A stretch of 11,636 nucleotides of DNA, taken from the NCBI GenBank assembly GCA_046049865.1, contig JBJOQO010000088.1, positions 1-11,636 of the forward strand, in the 5' to 3' direction. Below the pieces are notes generated by a model that saw only the letters and a list, made by a program, of their open reading frames with translations, was not told the origin of the DNA and made no database searches. Numbering within the stretch: the first letter of the stretch is position 1; the number at the start of each line of letters is the position of its first letter. This document shows positions 1-6,548 of this stretch, piece by piece. This DNA comes from JANPCX01 sp046049865 (lineage in GTDB: Bacteria > Pseudomonadota > Gammaproteobacteria > Burkholderiales > Burkholderiaceae_C). The position numbers and the translations under genes are program-made.

Positions 1-2
1 AG

Positions 3-101
3 CTGCAGGCCGCTGCTGTTGATCACATGACCGCGTTGCAGTCCAAACCGGAACGTGTCAAAAGCTTCTTCCAAGACCCGCTCGTGAAATACGCGGCTTG
101 A
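3..101 (+). CDS. C-terminal end of an unidentified protein (5' partial)
   Basis: An open frame runs from the left edge to a TGA at 99-101 and encodes 32 residues, ending in ...PERVKSFFQDPLVKYAA. It has no start inside the window, so it would be the tail of a gene lying to the left. The codons look like coding sequence (GC at third positions, no rare runs), but the piece is too short to assign to a family. It is followed by a repeat element and then an orphan gene, so this end of the window may be accessory DNA. The call rests only on the open frame and the natural stop. Confidence 0.45.
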   Translation: MQAAAVDHMTALQSKPERVKSFFQDPLVKYAA

Positions 102-131
102 ATCTGTTTGCGGGCCGGATCAATAAGACCA

Positions 132-230
132 CGTCATTCCCGCGAAGGCGGGAATCCAGTAGGTGGAGGCTTGCGATGCGGTCTGCGCGGTGCGTGACAC
201 CCCTGCATTCACACCTTCGCGGGAATGACG
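132..230. repeat. dRS3/REP-like inverted-repeat element
   Basis: Two 24-base arms, 132-155 and 207-230, are inverted copies of each other at 22 of 24 positions; the outer 16 bases (132-147 and 215-230) match perfectly. The left arm contains ATTCCC-N8-GGGAAT at 136-155, which is exactly the pattern of the Neisseria dRS3 repeat and of similar dispersed palindromes in other betaproteobacteria. The 51 bases between the arms show no gene. The element sits between the end of one gene and the promoter region of the next, a usual place for REP-type units. It could act as a hairpin on RNA or as a recombination target; the sequence does not say which. Confidence 0.75.
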
Positions 231-270
231 GCTTTAGACAGAGGACGATTGTGTTGCCCAGCAACAGGCG

Positions 271-299
271 TTGATTTGTACGAGTGCCACGGCTATCCT
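271..299 (+). promoter_or_regulatory. candidate sigma-70 promoter for the 359-628 gene
   Basis: TTGATT at 271-276 (4 of 6 match to TTGACA) is followed after exactly 17 bases by TATCCT at 294-299 (4 of 6 match to TATAAT). Transcription would begin near 306 and give a leader of about 53 nt before the ATG at 359. A small dyad, TGTTG-N5-CAACA at 252-266, lies just upstream of the -35 box and might bind a regulator. This is a consensus match only, and such matches occur by chance. Confidence 0.35.
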
Positions 300-358
300 C
301 CGCATCATTTATTTCACGTTGGGCATCCGCGTGTTTGTCACGTCCGAAAAGAGAACTC

Positions 359-628
359 ATGACTGAATCAGAGAAAGAGGCTTTTCGCGCAGCTATCAGC
401 CAACTCGAATCAAGCCAGAAGAAGGCGCTGAATCGCCAGCTGGCATGTGAAGCACTTCTCTACAGCCTGCTTGAGGTTGTTCCTAAAGAGGTTCTTCCGT
501 TATTGGAAGAAGAGTACGAATCCGCACTTGTGCGACTCGCCGAGCAACTTCCGCCAACACTTCAAATCCCTGAACTTTGGGAAGAATTTTCCAAAGCAAT
601 CGCGGATCAAAAGCAAATTCGTGGCTAA
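359..628 (+). CDS. small orphan protein of unknown function (89 aa)
   Basis: The frame is open from 284, but the ATG at 359 is preferred: a purine-rich GAGA stands about 5 nt before it, a candidate promoter ends at 299, and the residues ahead of this Met look non-coding. The 89-residue product is highly charged and looks almost wholly alpha-helical: a Glu/Lys/Gln-rich start (residues 1-27), a hydrophobic helix with ALLYSLLEVV (about 31-43), an acidic stretch (LLEEEYESA) and a final amphipathic segment. It has no signal peptide, membrane segment or recognisable motif, so it is probably cytoplasmic. No function can be given. Its base composition is visibly more AT-rich than the genes to the right, which with the neighbouring repeat suggests recent acquisition. 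Confidence 0.6.
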   Translation: MTESEKEAFRAAISQLESSQKKALNRQLACEALLYSLLEVVPKEVLPLLEEEYESALVRLAEQLPPTLQIPELWEEFSKAIADQKQIRG

Positions 629-810
629 AGCGTCAGGCCAAAGTTCGCAAACGCAATCGAAGCGGCGAGCACTGTCGATTCCATCCAGTCAATCGAGGCG
701 ACAAACAACGGCGTGCATGTTTGCGCGCTTTTGCCTATGCCGTACTGCGGGTGTTTGCGCCTCATCTCCAATGTTGAGCGATTGATTTCTGCGACAGGTT
801 AGGGGCTGCC
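629..810. other. gap without a convincing gene
   Basis: This 182 bp stretch separates the orphan gene from the end of the convergent anti-sigma gene. Short open frames cross it (for example to a stop near 777), but they have Arg/Cys-rich, unlikely compositions, no ribosome binding site, and begin inside the preceding gene. A 7 bp inverted match (TCAATCG near 688, CGATTGA near 779) frames its centre. I checked for an integron attC-type site and found no acceptable core sites. No clear terminator for either flanking gene is visible. Confidence 0.4.
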
Positions 811-1965
811 TCACGGTACCGTATCCATCAACCTTTTGACCGTGACCACATCCATTGGTGCAAACCACGCAGACGCACCCGTTTGTTGCCAAAGCAACCC
901 ATCGATTCGCAGTACCAGGGTGTAAGCGGTTTGACCGTCGCGGGTCCAGCGGAGGGTGAGCAGCGTCTTCTGCGCCGCGTCGGTGGCCCGGAGGTCCAAC
1001 TGCGGTGCCCAGCGACCGCTGGTGGCGGATTCGATTTGGCCGAGCCAGCTTGGCAGCTCGGGCACGACAGGTGCGACGGTCCCCGCGTTTTTTTGCCACG
1101 CCCAACGTTCGGGCTCGTCGCGCAGGGCCTCACGCAAGCTGGCGACCGGCGTGTTCGCCGCGAAGCCCAGGGCGATACCGGATGCGCGCGCTGATTCACG
1201 CTCTAGGGGTGAGGCTTTGAGGGCAGGAGTTGGCGCAGCCGCTAGTGCCGGGGCCGGAGCAGGTGCATCGGCGCGCGTCCTGGGGCCTGTTGATTCTGGC
1301 AACGCAACGGGTGCAGTCGCAGGCGGCGCTTCAGGGCGGTGGGTAGGAGCCTTGAGGGCGACCTCGTTGTCGTTCTGTGCCGCATCGGCCACGTTACGCC
1401 GCTGCTCTGGGGCTTTCGACGCAACGCGGGTAGGGGCTTGCTGGTTGGCCGTAGCGGGTGGGGCTTTTGTCACGGCCGGTTTGTTGGCGTCGGCCACTAC
1501 CCCGGGCGCATTTGCTGCGGGGATGGAGGAGGCAGGGGCAGCAACAGCCTCGTTTGTCGCCGATTCCGCCGCTTCGGCTTTTTGATTCGGTTGCGCGGAA
1601 GAAGTTGATCTTTCGCGGCTCAACTCTCGTGGTGCGCTGACATCTTCAGGCACCCGATCCCACCACATCACACCCACCACACTGGCCACCATCACGCTGG
1701 CCACACCTGCGGCCAGCGCGGGCTGCGACAAAGCGATCCAGCCTTGGCGCAGCCAGGCCAGGAGTTGCCATACCGGGGCCCAGGGTTCAGCCTGGGTTGA
1801 AGTTTGTTTGATCGACGCAGCAGCACGCGCTTGCGACAAGATGGCTGCGCTCAACGCGGCGGGTGGCGCAGCGTCGGCATCGGGTGCGTGGCGCAGCGCG
1901 GTGCGCAGGTGGGCGTCCACGAGCTCGTCGGCATGGGAATCGGATTCGGGCAAGCGCGGCTTCAT
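811..1965 (-). CDS. single-pass membrane anti-sigma factor (384 aa)
   Basis: The ATG at 1965 overlaps the stop of the upstream ECF sigma gene by 4 nt (ATGA), the classic sigma/anti-sigma arrangement, and this is the main reason for the functional call. The protein has a short cytoplasmic N-terminal part (residues 1 to about 80), one membrane segment at about 83-102 (LAAGVASVMVASVVGVMWW), a long Ala/Pro-rich, low-complexity stretch (about 108-260) that would act as a periplasmic stalk, and a compact C-terminal part (about 265-384) with conserved-looking Trp-rich strands. No HxxxCxxC zinc anti-sigma motif is present, so it is not a standard ZAS protein. By analogy it would hold the sigma factor at the inner membrane until an envelope signal reaches its periplasmic end. 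The signal and the release protease are unknown. Confidence 0.75.
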   Translation of the reverse strand: MKPRLPESDSHADELVDAHLRTALRHAPDADAAPPAALSAAILSQARAAASIKQTSTQAEPWAPVWQLLAWLRQGWIALSQPALAAGVASVMVASVVGVMWWDRVPEDVSAPRELSRERSTSSAQPNQKAEAAESATNEAVAAPASSIPAANAPGVVADANKPAVTKAPPATANQQAPTRVASKAPEQRRNVADAAQNDNEVALKAPTHRPEAPPATAPVALPESTGPRTRADAPAPAPALAAAPTPALKASPLERESARASGIALGFAANTPVASLREALRDEPERWAWQKNAGTVAPVVPELPSWLGQIESATSGRWAPQLDLRATDAAQKTLLTLRWTRDGQTAYTLVLRIDGLLWQQTGASAWFAPMDVVTVKRLMDTVP

Positions 1966-2597
1966 GGCGTGTCACCTTGCAGGGGGTCGAGGTGGGCACC
2001 CATGCAGGTGCGCAGTTTGCTCATGGCGTAACGCAAACGGGTTTTGGCGGTTTCGAAGCCGACTTGCAAGGCGCTGGCCACATCGTTGAGTGGCAAGCCA
2101 TCGTCGTGGTGCAGCAAGAAGGCGCTTCGCTGCGGCAGAGGAAGTTGCTCCAAACACGACAGCAGGCGCTCGCCCGCGCGCCGCCAGAACAGCAGCTCGT
2201 CGTTTTGCGGAGCGCTGCTCGGGTTCGCGCTTGGCCAACGCGACCAAGCGGCTTGATCGCTGGCGGGTTCCCACGGTTCGCGCTCGTCGTCCACTTCGAT
2301 CGATACTTCGCGCCCGCTGCGCCGCCAAATATCAATCACCCGGTGGTGGGCCAGGGTGAAGAGCCAGGTGCGAAAACTCGCGCCTTGCGGGGACCACTGC
2401 TGCCGGGCTTGCACCACTTTCAACCAGGTGTCCTGGAACACTTCATCCACCTGCGCTGCACCTTGGGTGCCGAGCAGTCGCCGCACAAAGCGGTAGAGCC
2501 CGGCGTGGTGCCGCGCGTAAAGCACTTCAAACGCCTGGGTTTGCCCCGCCGCATAGGCGGCCATCAAGGCGTTGTCGGTGGGTTCGGAGGTGGTCAT
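1962..2597 (-). CDS. ECF-type RNA polymerase sigma factor (211 aa)
   Basis: This is a sigma-70 family protein with only regions 2 and 4. Region 2 covers about residues 9-95, including DEVFQDTWLKVV (51-62) and the FRTWLFTLAHHRVIDIWRR segment (75-93) typical of 2.3-2.4. A variable acidic and Trp-rich linker runs from 96 to about 135. Region 4 covers 138-197, with a helix-turn-helix at LPLNDVASALQVGFETAKTRLRYAMSKLR (about 168-197) that would contact the -35 element. Length is normal for the group. The ATG at 2597 lacks a good ribosome binding site, but the product begins as expected and the next Met (residue 12) has none either. The downstream anti-sigma gene overlaps it by 4 nt. The gene starts 56 nt behind the GST stop, so it may share a transcript with it or have its own promoter in that gap. 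The regulon is unknown. Confidence 0.93.
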   Translation of the reverse strand: MTTSEPTDNALMAAYAAGQTQAFEVLYARHHAGLYRFVRRLLGTQGAAQVDEVFQDTWLKVVQARQQWSPQGASFRTWLFTLAHHRVIDIWRRSGREVSIEVDDEREPWEPASDQAAWSRWPSANPSSAPQNDELLFWRRAGERLLSCLEQLPLPQRSAFLLHHDDGLPLNDVASALQVGFETAKTRLRYAMSKLRTCMGAHLDPLQGDTP

Positions 2598-2653
2598 GAA
2601 TGCGTGTCGGAATAGGTTGACCTGACTGATACGCGGCGGCTTGATGATTGGGG

Positions 2654-3421
2654 TTAAAAGTTATCGGTGCCCGGAAACACCATGACTTGCTGGCTCGGCA
2701 ATTTCACCATGCAGGCCTCGAACAGTGGGCTGTTCAGCCAGCCGTTCAACCATGCTTGTAAGGCGGGCCACGGCCCTTGAGAGAACCACGCAACATCCAC
2801 CGCTGCAAACTGGCGCACAAAGGGAAAAATCGCCAGGTCAGTGGCGCACGCGGCTTGTCCACCCAAGAAGGTCTGCTGACTCAAACGGGCCTCCAAGGGC
2901 CGCAGCAAACTCGCCACCGCAGCGGCGCGGTGGTCTTCGCGGCTGACCCCGCCGTTGGCATATCGCTCGGGGTATTTGTAGCGGTCGAGGTGGTGTTTGA
3001 ACTCGCCGTCGTTGCGCCGCAGCAGTTCGAGGTTCTCTGGTGTTTGGGCCAAGTGCCACCAATGCGCAACACCAGGGCGCTGCAAGGCCCAGGCCATGAT
3101 CTCCCAACTTTCATCCAAGACCCGCCCATCGGGCAGCAAAAGAGTAGGCACCGTGCCTTTGGGCGACAAGGCCAGCATGGCGGCGGGCTTGTCACGCAGG
3201 ACGATTTCAAAGGCGTCAAAGGGTTGCTGCGCGACCAGCAGTGCCAAACGTGCCCGCATGGCATAGGGGCAGCGGCGGTAGGTGTAGAGCAGGGGCGCGG
3301 CGGGTGGGCTCTCAAGAAAACGCCGGGCCGTTCCCAAGTTTTCTAGACCTCGAGGGCCACGAAGGGACCCTTTCAGGCCCCTGGGGGCCTGGCGCAAAGC
3401 GACAGGTTTGGGGGCGCTCAT
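2654..3421 (-). CDS. glutathione S-transferase-like protein (255 aa)
   Basis: The thioredoxin-fold N-terminal half begins at about residue 43 with LLYTYRRCPYAMRARLAL; Cys51 in CPYAMR is the expected active-site residue. It continues with the glutathione-binding GTVPTL (cis-Pro) loop and the DES motif. An all-helical C-terminal domain follows to the end. The family conjugates glutathione or reduces mixed disulfides, but the substrate cannot be told. The ATG at 3421 follows the Fic stop by 4 nt, which argues for co-translation, yet it gives a 42-residue Arg/Pro/Gly-rich extension that relatives usually lack, and no clear ribosome binding site is seen. A TTG at 3337 (residue 29) is the only nearby alternative noticed. 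The enzyme is most likely cytoplasmic. The 3' end lies 56 nt before the sigma factor gene. Confidence 0.88.
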   Translation of the reverse strand: MSAPKPVALRQAPRGLKGSLRGPRGLENLGTARRFLESPPAAPLLYTYRRCPYAMRARLALLVAQQPFDAFEIVLRDKPAAMLALSPKGTVPTLLLPDGRVLDESWEIMAWALQRPGVAHWWHLAQTPENLELLRRNDGEFKHHLDRYKYPERYANGGVSREDHRAAAVASLLRPLEARLSQQTFLGGQAACATDLAIFPFVRQFAAVDVAWFSQGPWPALQAWLNGWLNSPLFEACMVKLPSQQVMVFPGTDNF

Positions 3422-3425
3422 AAAC

Positions 3426-4643
3426 TCAGGCCGCGCCTTCGGCTTCGGGCCACAAGCTGGGAAAGTAAAACCGCAGCGCATGTTGCGGCACGCCCAGGCG
3501 CAACTTGCCGTGCGGAGAATCGGTTTCCAGCAGGCCGCGCTGCAAAAGCGCGCTCACCTGGGCAGTGGCCAAGCGGTCGCCCAAGCCGAGCAGGGCTTTG
3601 AAGTCGGCGCGATCCAGCTCGCCTTGGGTGGCAAAGAGGTAATGCAGGGCGCGCAGCGACTGGCGGCGCACGCCTTGTTGCACCACTTCTTCTTCATACG
3701 CCAGGCAGGCGGCCATGCGGTCTTTCATTTGCGGCAGGGCCAAGGTGGCGGCCATGAAGTTGACTTGATCCAGGCACAGGCCCAGCACATAAGCGATCCA
3801 CTGAACGAGGCCCAGCTCGGTGAGGTTGCCGCGCCCGTCGAGGTCGCCCGCGCGGGGTTCATCCGCGGCGGCAAGCTGGGCGTAGTAGGCCTCATGGCTG
3901 CGGGCAAAACCGCGCAGAGGCGACCACAGCCCGTTGCTCAGACCCAGATGGTTCAGCACCAGGTGGCTGTGCAAGCGGGCGACGCGGCCATTGCCATCAC
4001 GAAAGGGGTGAATCCACGCCAAGCGGTGGTGGGCGGCGGCCATGGCCACCACTTGCATTTCGCCGCGCCGCACTTGGCTATAAACCTCAGACCAGCGAGT
4101 CAAGAAGGCGCTCAATTGTTCGGCAGCGGGTGCGGCATGGCGGCCCACGCTCACGTTTTGGGTGCGCAGTTGGCCAGGGTGCAGGTGCTCGGGAGGGGTG
4201 TTTGTTTCGGCGGCCTCAAGCAGCAGATCGGCCGCGGGCAGGCGGGCGAACAAATCTTGGTGAATGTCGCGCACGGTTTGCGGTGACCAGATTCGGGTGG
4301 TGTCCCAGGTGGGGCACAGGGTTTCGAGTTGTTGTTCGGTGGCCATGTGGGCCAAGGCCAGGCGCTGGCGGCGGGCTTTGTCGGGGTCTTGGGCGTAGTT
4401 GTTGCGCAGGGCCTGTTCGATTTCCAGCGGCAGGGTGTGCTGGCCTTCAATTTTGTTGGAGTAATACGAGTTCATGGCCCGCAGCAGGCGGCGCAAACCC
4501 ACCAAAGCACCGCTCTGGCACAGGCCTGACAACTGATCAGCGCGGCGGATCAGGTCGCCCGCCTGCTCCAAAAGGGCCCCCAGCCGCCGCTCGCCTGGGA
4601 GCAAAGGTTCCATCTGGGACGGGTGATCGTAGAGGGGCAACAT
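3426..4643 (-). CDS. Fic family protein, class II (autoinhibited AMPylator type, 405 aa)
   Basis: Fic proteins usually transfer AMP from ATP to a hydroxyl on a target protein. The full catalytic motif is present: HPFRDGNGRVAR at residues 212-223, with the catalytic His212 and the phosphate-binding Gly/Asn/Arg. Near the N-terminus, SNKIEG at 62-67 fits the inhibitory motif [S/T]xxxE[G/N]; because this precedes the Fic core, the protein belongs to class II, in which Glu66 would block productive ATP binding until relieved. NVSVGRH at about 163-169 fits the flap region that docks targets. The C-terminal part (about 325-395) looks like a winged helix, so it may bind DNA. The ATG at 4643 has no strong ribosome binding site; Met11 is an alternative. 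No separate antitoxin gene is adjacent. The target is unknown. Confidence 0.93.
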   Translation of the reverse strand: MLPLYDHPSQMEPLLPGERRLGALLEQAGDLIRRADQLSGLCQSGALVGLRRLLRAMNSYYSNKIEGQHTLPLEIEQALRNNYAQDPDKARRQRLALAHMATEQQLETLCPTWDTTRIWSPQTVRDIHQDLFARLPAADLLLEAAETNTPPEHLHPGQLRTQNVSVGRHAAPAAEQLSAFLTRWSEVYSQVRRGEMQVVAMAAAHHRLAWIHPFRDGNGRVARLHSHLVLNHLGLSNGLWSPLRGFARSHEAYYAQLAAADEPRAGDLDGRGNLTELGLVQWIAYVLGLCLDQVNFMAATLALPQMKDRMAACLAYEEEVVQQGVRRQSLRALHYLFATQGELDRADFKALLGLGDRLATAQVSALLQRGLLETDSPHGKLRLGVPQHALRFYFPSLWPEAEGAA

Positions 4644-4664
4644 ATGCGACTTTGATAATTCCTA

Positions 4665-4679
4665 TAAGTCTATGACTTA
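4665..4679. promoter_or_regulatory. operator-like dyad upstream of fic
   Basis: TAAGTC-TAT-GACTTA is a perfect 6+6 dyad with a 3-base centre, ending 22 bp before the Fic start codon (its strand reads leftward). The surrounding bases are AT-rich, and on the fic strand a weak -10-like TATAGG overlaps the dyad's edge. A protein bound here would cover the fic promoter. The winged-helix C-terminus of Fic is one candidate binder, which would make it self-regulating; this is inference. Confidence 0.4.
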
Positions 4680-4697
4680 AAAGGATTTAATGGAAGT

Positions 4698-4814
4698 TTT
4701 GCGAAAGTATTTGCGACTTTTTATGCGAGTTATGGATGCTCTGCATCACTTTTGCGAGTCCGTGCTGCCACAGTCCGCAACGAGTGATGCAGAGCATCCT
4801 TAACGTCTCGCAAA
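4698..4814. repeat. TTTGCGA heptamer cluster
   Basis: TTTGCGA occurs at 4698-4704, 4710-4716 and 4751-4757 on the plus strand and inverted (TCGCAAA) at 4808-4814. Two near copies, ATGCGA, occur at 4644-4649 and 4723-4728. Six related sites within about 170 bp of a divergent intergenic region is far more than chance would give in GC-rich DNA. Spacings are irregular (12, 41 and about 57 bp), so this is not a simple iteron array. They may be binding sites for a regulator of one or both flanking genes. Confidence 0.45.
4724..4812. repeat. long nested palindrome between fic and the VWA lipoprotein gene
   Basis: A perfect 17 bp inverted repeat, 4734-4750 (GGATGCTCTGCATCACT) and 4783-4799, forms the core. 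It can be extended outward by GTTA/TAAC (4729-4732, 4801-4804) and TGCGA/TCGCA (4724-4728, 4808-4812), and inward by TTGCG/CGCAA (4752-4756, 4776-4780), giving an interrupted hairpin of about 89 nt. Each core arm is itself a dyad, GATGC-N3-GCATC, at 4735-4747 and 4786-4798. There is no T-tract, and the flanking genes diverge, so a terminator is unlikely. It may be paired operator sites, a structured leader or small RNA, or a miniature mobile element. Confidence 0.7.
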
Positions 4815-4894
4815 CACAGAACAGTTCATCAAAAACTTCACCCCATTGACCGCGCCAGGGCGTATCAACCCAGGCGTTCACTCTGGAGACTTTG

Positions 4895-6475
4895 ATGCCC
4901 ACCCGTTTTTCCCTTCATCGCCGAATGGCGTCCCTCGTGTTGGTCACACTCACCGGCTTGATGGCCGTGCTCAGTGCATGCGATTCGACCCCCTTCATCA
5001 CCACGGCCCAGGCACAACCTGCTGCACCACTCGATGTGACCAGCGACTGGCCGGGTGTGTGGTCGGGACAAGTGATCGCGCCCGACAATGGCCCGGTGGC
5101 TTTTAATGCGCCCAGCGCAGAACACTGCCGCCGTTGGCCTGTGGTGCGCGAGGTGGCCGGTGACCCGGTCGGGGGGATGAACGATGCCGAACGTCGGCGA
5201 GCGCATGGGGGCTTGTCACGACACGATGTCCCACCTGCTGCTGCGCCGATGGCCTCGGCCAAAGCAGTGGGCCGCGCGTCCGAAAGTGCTGTTGCTTCGG
5301 ACCGCGCCGTCGCCGCCACTGCCACACCGTTCATGCCCGCACCCCAAGTGCCGCCACCACTGCAGCGCCCCGCGAATGAAGTTGTCACCGCCGGCATGGT
5401 GGACGACAACGCCAACTTCGGTGAGTACCTCGCTTACCGCGAGCGCAGCGTGGCATCAAAGCGGTTGCTGGTGCGCGACCGCGATGTGAGCGAGCGCCAG
5501 TTGCTGGAGGTGACGGACGCCGCTGGCCGCCCTGTGCATGACGCCGAAGTGGCCATTCAACGCGCCGGCTTGTCGCAGCCCGTGATGTGGGCCCGCACCG
5601 ACACCGCTGGGCGTGTGTGGTTGCACCCCCGCGCTTTTTTGCCTGCGGATGCGGTTTCCGAAACGCGTTTTGGTGTGGCTGTTCGCAAAGGCAACAGCAT
5701 CGCCCGGACCGTGTGGTCTCGCGGGCAAGCGGCTGCGCTGCAAGTGCAGTTGAAGGATGTCCAGGCCATACAGCGGCCGCGTTTGGACTTGGTGTTTTTG
5801 GTGGATGCCACTGGCTCCATGGGTGATGAGATCGCCAAACTCAAAAATTCAATGCGTGCAGTGGCCGCACAAATCGCGCAACTGCCCACCACGCCCGATG
5901 TTTGTTATGGCCTGGTGACCTACCGCGACCGGGGCGACGCCTACCTCACCCGAAGCCACGATTTCACCCATGACCTGGGCGCTTTCCAATCGGCACTTGG
6001 GCAAGCCCAAGCGGCGGGCGGCGGCGACACGCCCGAGGCCTTGAACGAGGCCTTGCATGAAACGGTTCATGGCCTGAGTTGGCGTCACAACGCCGTGCGC
6101 CTGGTGGTATTGGTGGCGGATGCGCCGCCGCATTTGGACTACTGCACTACCCCAGCCTCACAACAGGCCATCTGTCCCCTGTATGACCGCGACATTCAAG
6201 CTGCTTTGGCCAAGGGCATCAAACTTTTCGCCGTCGGAGCCAGTGGCCTGGACCCCTCCGGTGAATTCATCTTTCGTCAAATGGCGCAGTACACCGCAGG
6301 CCGGTTTGTCTTTCTGACCTACAAAAATGCCAAAGAACCCAGCGGCGGCCCAGGCAGCGAAACAGTGCACGACGTGAAACAGTATTCGGTGCAAACGCTG
6401 GACAAACTCATCGTGCGATTGGTGGGTGACGAACTGGCTCAATGGCCAAACGCGATGAAACCAGGGTCAACCTGA
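4895..6475 (+). CDS. lipoprotein with a von Willebrand factor A domain (526 aa)
   Basis: The ATG at 4895 is chosen because GGAG stands about 8 nt before it. A lipoprotein signal peptide ends at the lipobox L26-S-A-C29; Asp30 at position +2 would, by the E. coli rule, keep the lipoprotein in the inner membrane. A low-complexity Ala/Pro region follows (about 30-165). A beta-rich module at about 190-290 contains VTDAAGRPVHDAEVAI and TDTAGRVWL, resembling the carboxypeptidase-regulatory/Cna-B type of Ig-like fold. The VWA domain covers about 297-490, with metal-site residues in DATGS (304-308), the Thr of GGGDTPEAL, and the Asp of VADAPPH. It carries several Cys, which could form disulfides in the periplasm. 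VWA domains bind partners through Mg2+; no enzymatic domain is seen. It is divergent from fic, and a strong hairpin follows its stop. Confidence 0.9.
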   Translation: MPTRFSLHRRMASLVLVTLTGLMAVLSACDSTPFITTAQAQPAAPLDVTSDWPGVWSGQVIAPDNGPVAFNAPSAEHCRRWPVVREVAGDPVGGMNDAERRRAHGGLSRHDVPPAAAPMASAKAVGRASESAVASDRAVAATATPFMPAPQVPPPLQRPANEVVTAGMVDDNANFGEYLAYRERSVASKRLLVRDRDVSERQLLEVTDAAGRPVHDAEVAIQRAGLSQPVMWARTDTAGRVWLHPRAFLPADAVSETRFGVAVRKGNSIARTVWSRGQAAALQVQLKDVQAIQRPRLDLVFLVDATGSMGDEIAKLKNSMRAVAAQIAQLPTTPDVCYGLVTYRDRGDAYLTRSHDFTHDLGAFQSALGQAQAAGGGDTPEALNEALHETVHGLSWRHNAVRLVVLVADAPPHLDYCTTPASQQAICPLYDRDIQAALAKGIKLFAVGASGLDPSGEFIFRQMAQYTAGRFVFLTYKNAKEPSGGPGSETVHDVKQYSVQTLDKLIVRLVGDELAQWPNAMKPGST

Positions 6476-6491
6476 GAGCCCGGCCCCGCGT

Positions 6492-6537
6492 TGAACTGGC
6501 ACCGAGTTATTTGACTCGGTGCCAGTTCACTTTGTTT
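6492..6537 (+). terminator. strong hairpin with T-rich tail after the VWA lipoprotein gene
   Basis: A perfect 16 bp stem, 6492-6507 and 6514-6529, encloses the 6-base loop TATTTG and is followed by CTTTGTTT. It begins 16 nt after the stop of the upstream gene and fits an intrinsic terminator, although the T-tract is interrupted. It ends only 19 nt before the ATG of the next gene, so it lies in that gene's promoter or leader region. Confidence 0.75.
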
Positions 6538-6548
6538 GGGTTAACGCC

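Noticed and set aside
629..810. An integron attC-like site in the gap after the orphan gene.
   Set aside because: GTTAGGG near 798 does not fit the core GTTRRRY, no matching partner core was found, and the inverted match present is only 7 bp.
2598..2653. A self-regulated ECF promoter directly before the sigma factor.
   Set aside because: No pair of -35/-10 elements with sensible spacing stood out in the 56 bp gap; it may still exist, but cannot be supported by eye.
3408..4286. A 292-codon plus-strand open frame opposite fic.
   Set aside because: It is the antisense shadow of the GC-rich Fic gene, which has full catalytic motifs; the antisense product is a Gln/Gly/His/Ala-rich string with no domain.
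4724..4812. A bidirectional terminator reading of the large palindrome.
   Set aside because: No T-tract follows on either strand and the flanking genes diverge, so nothing needs to end there.
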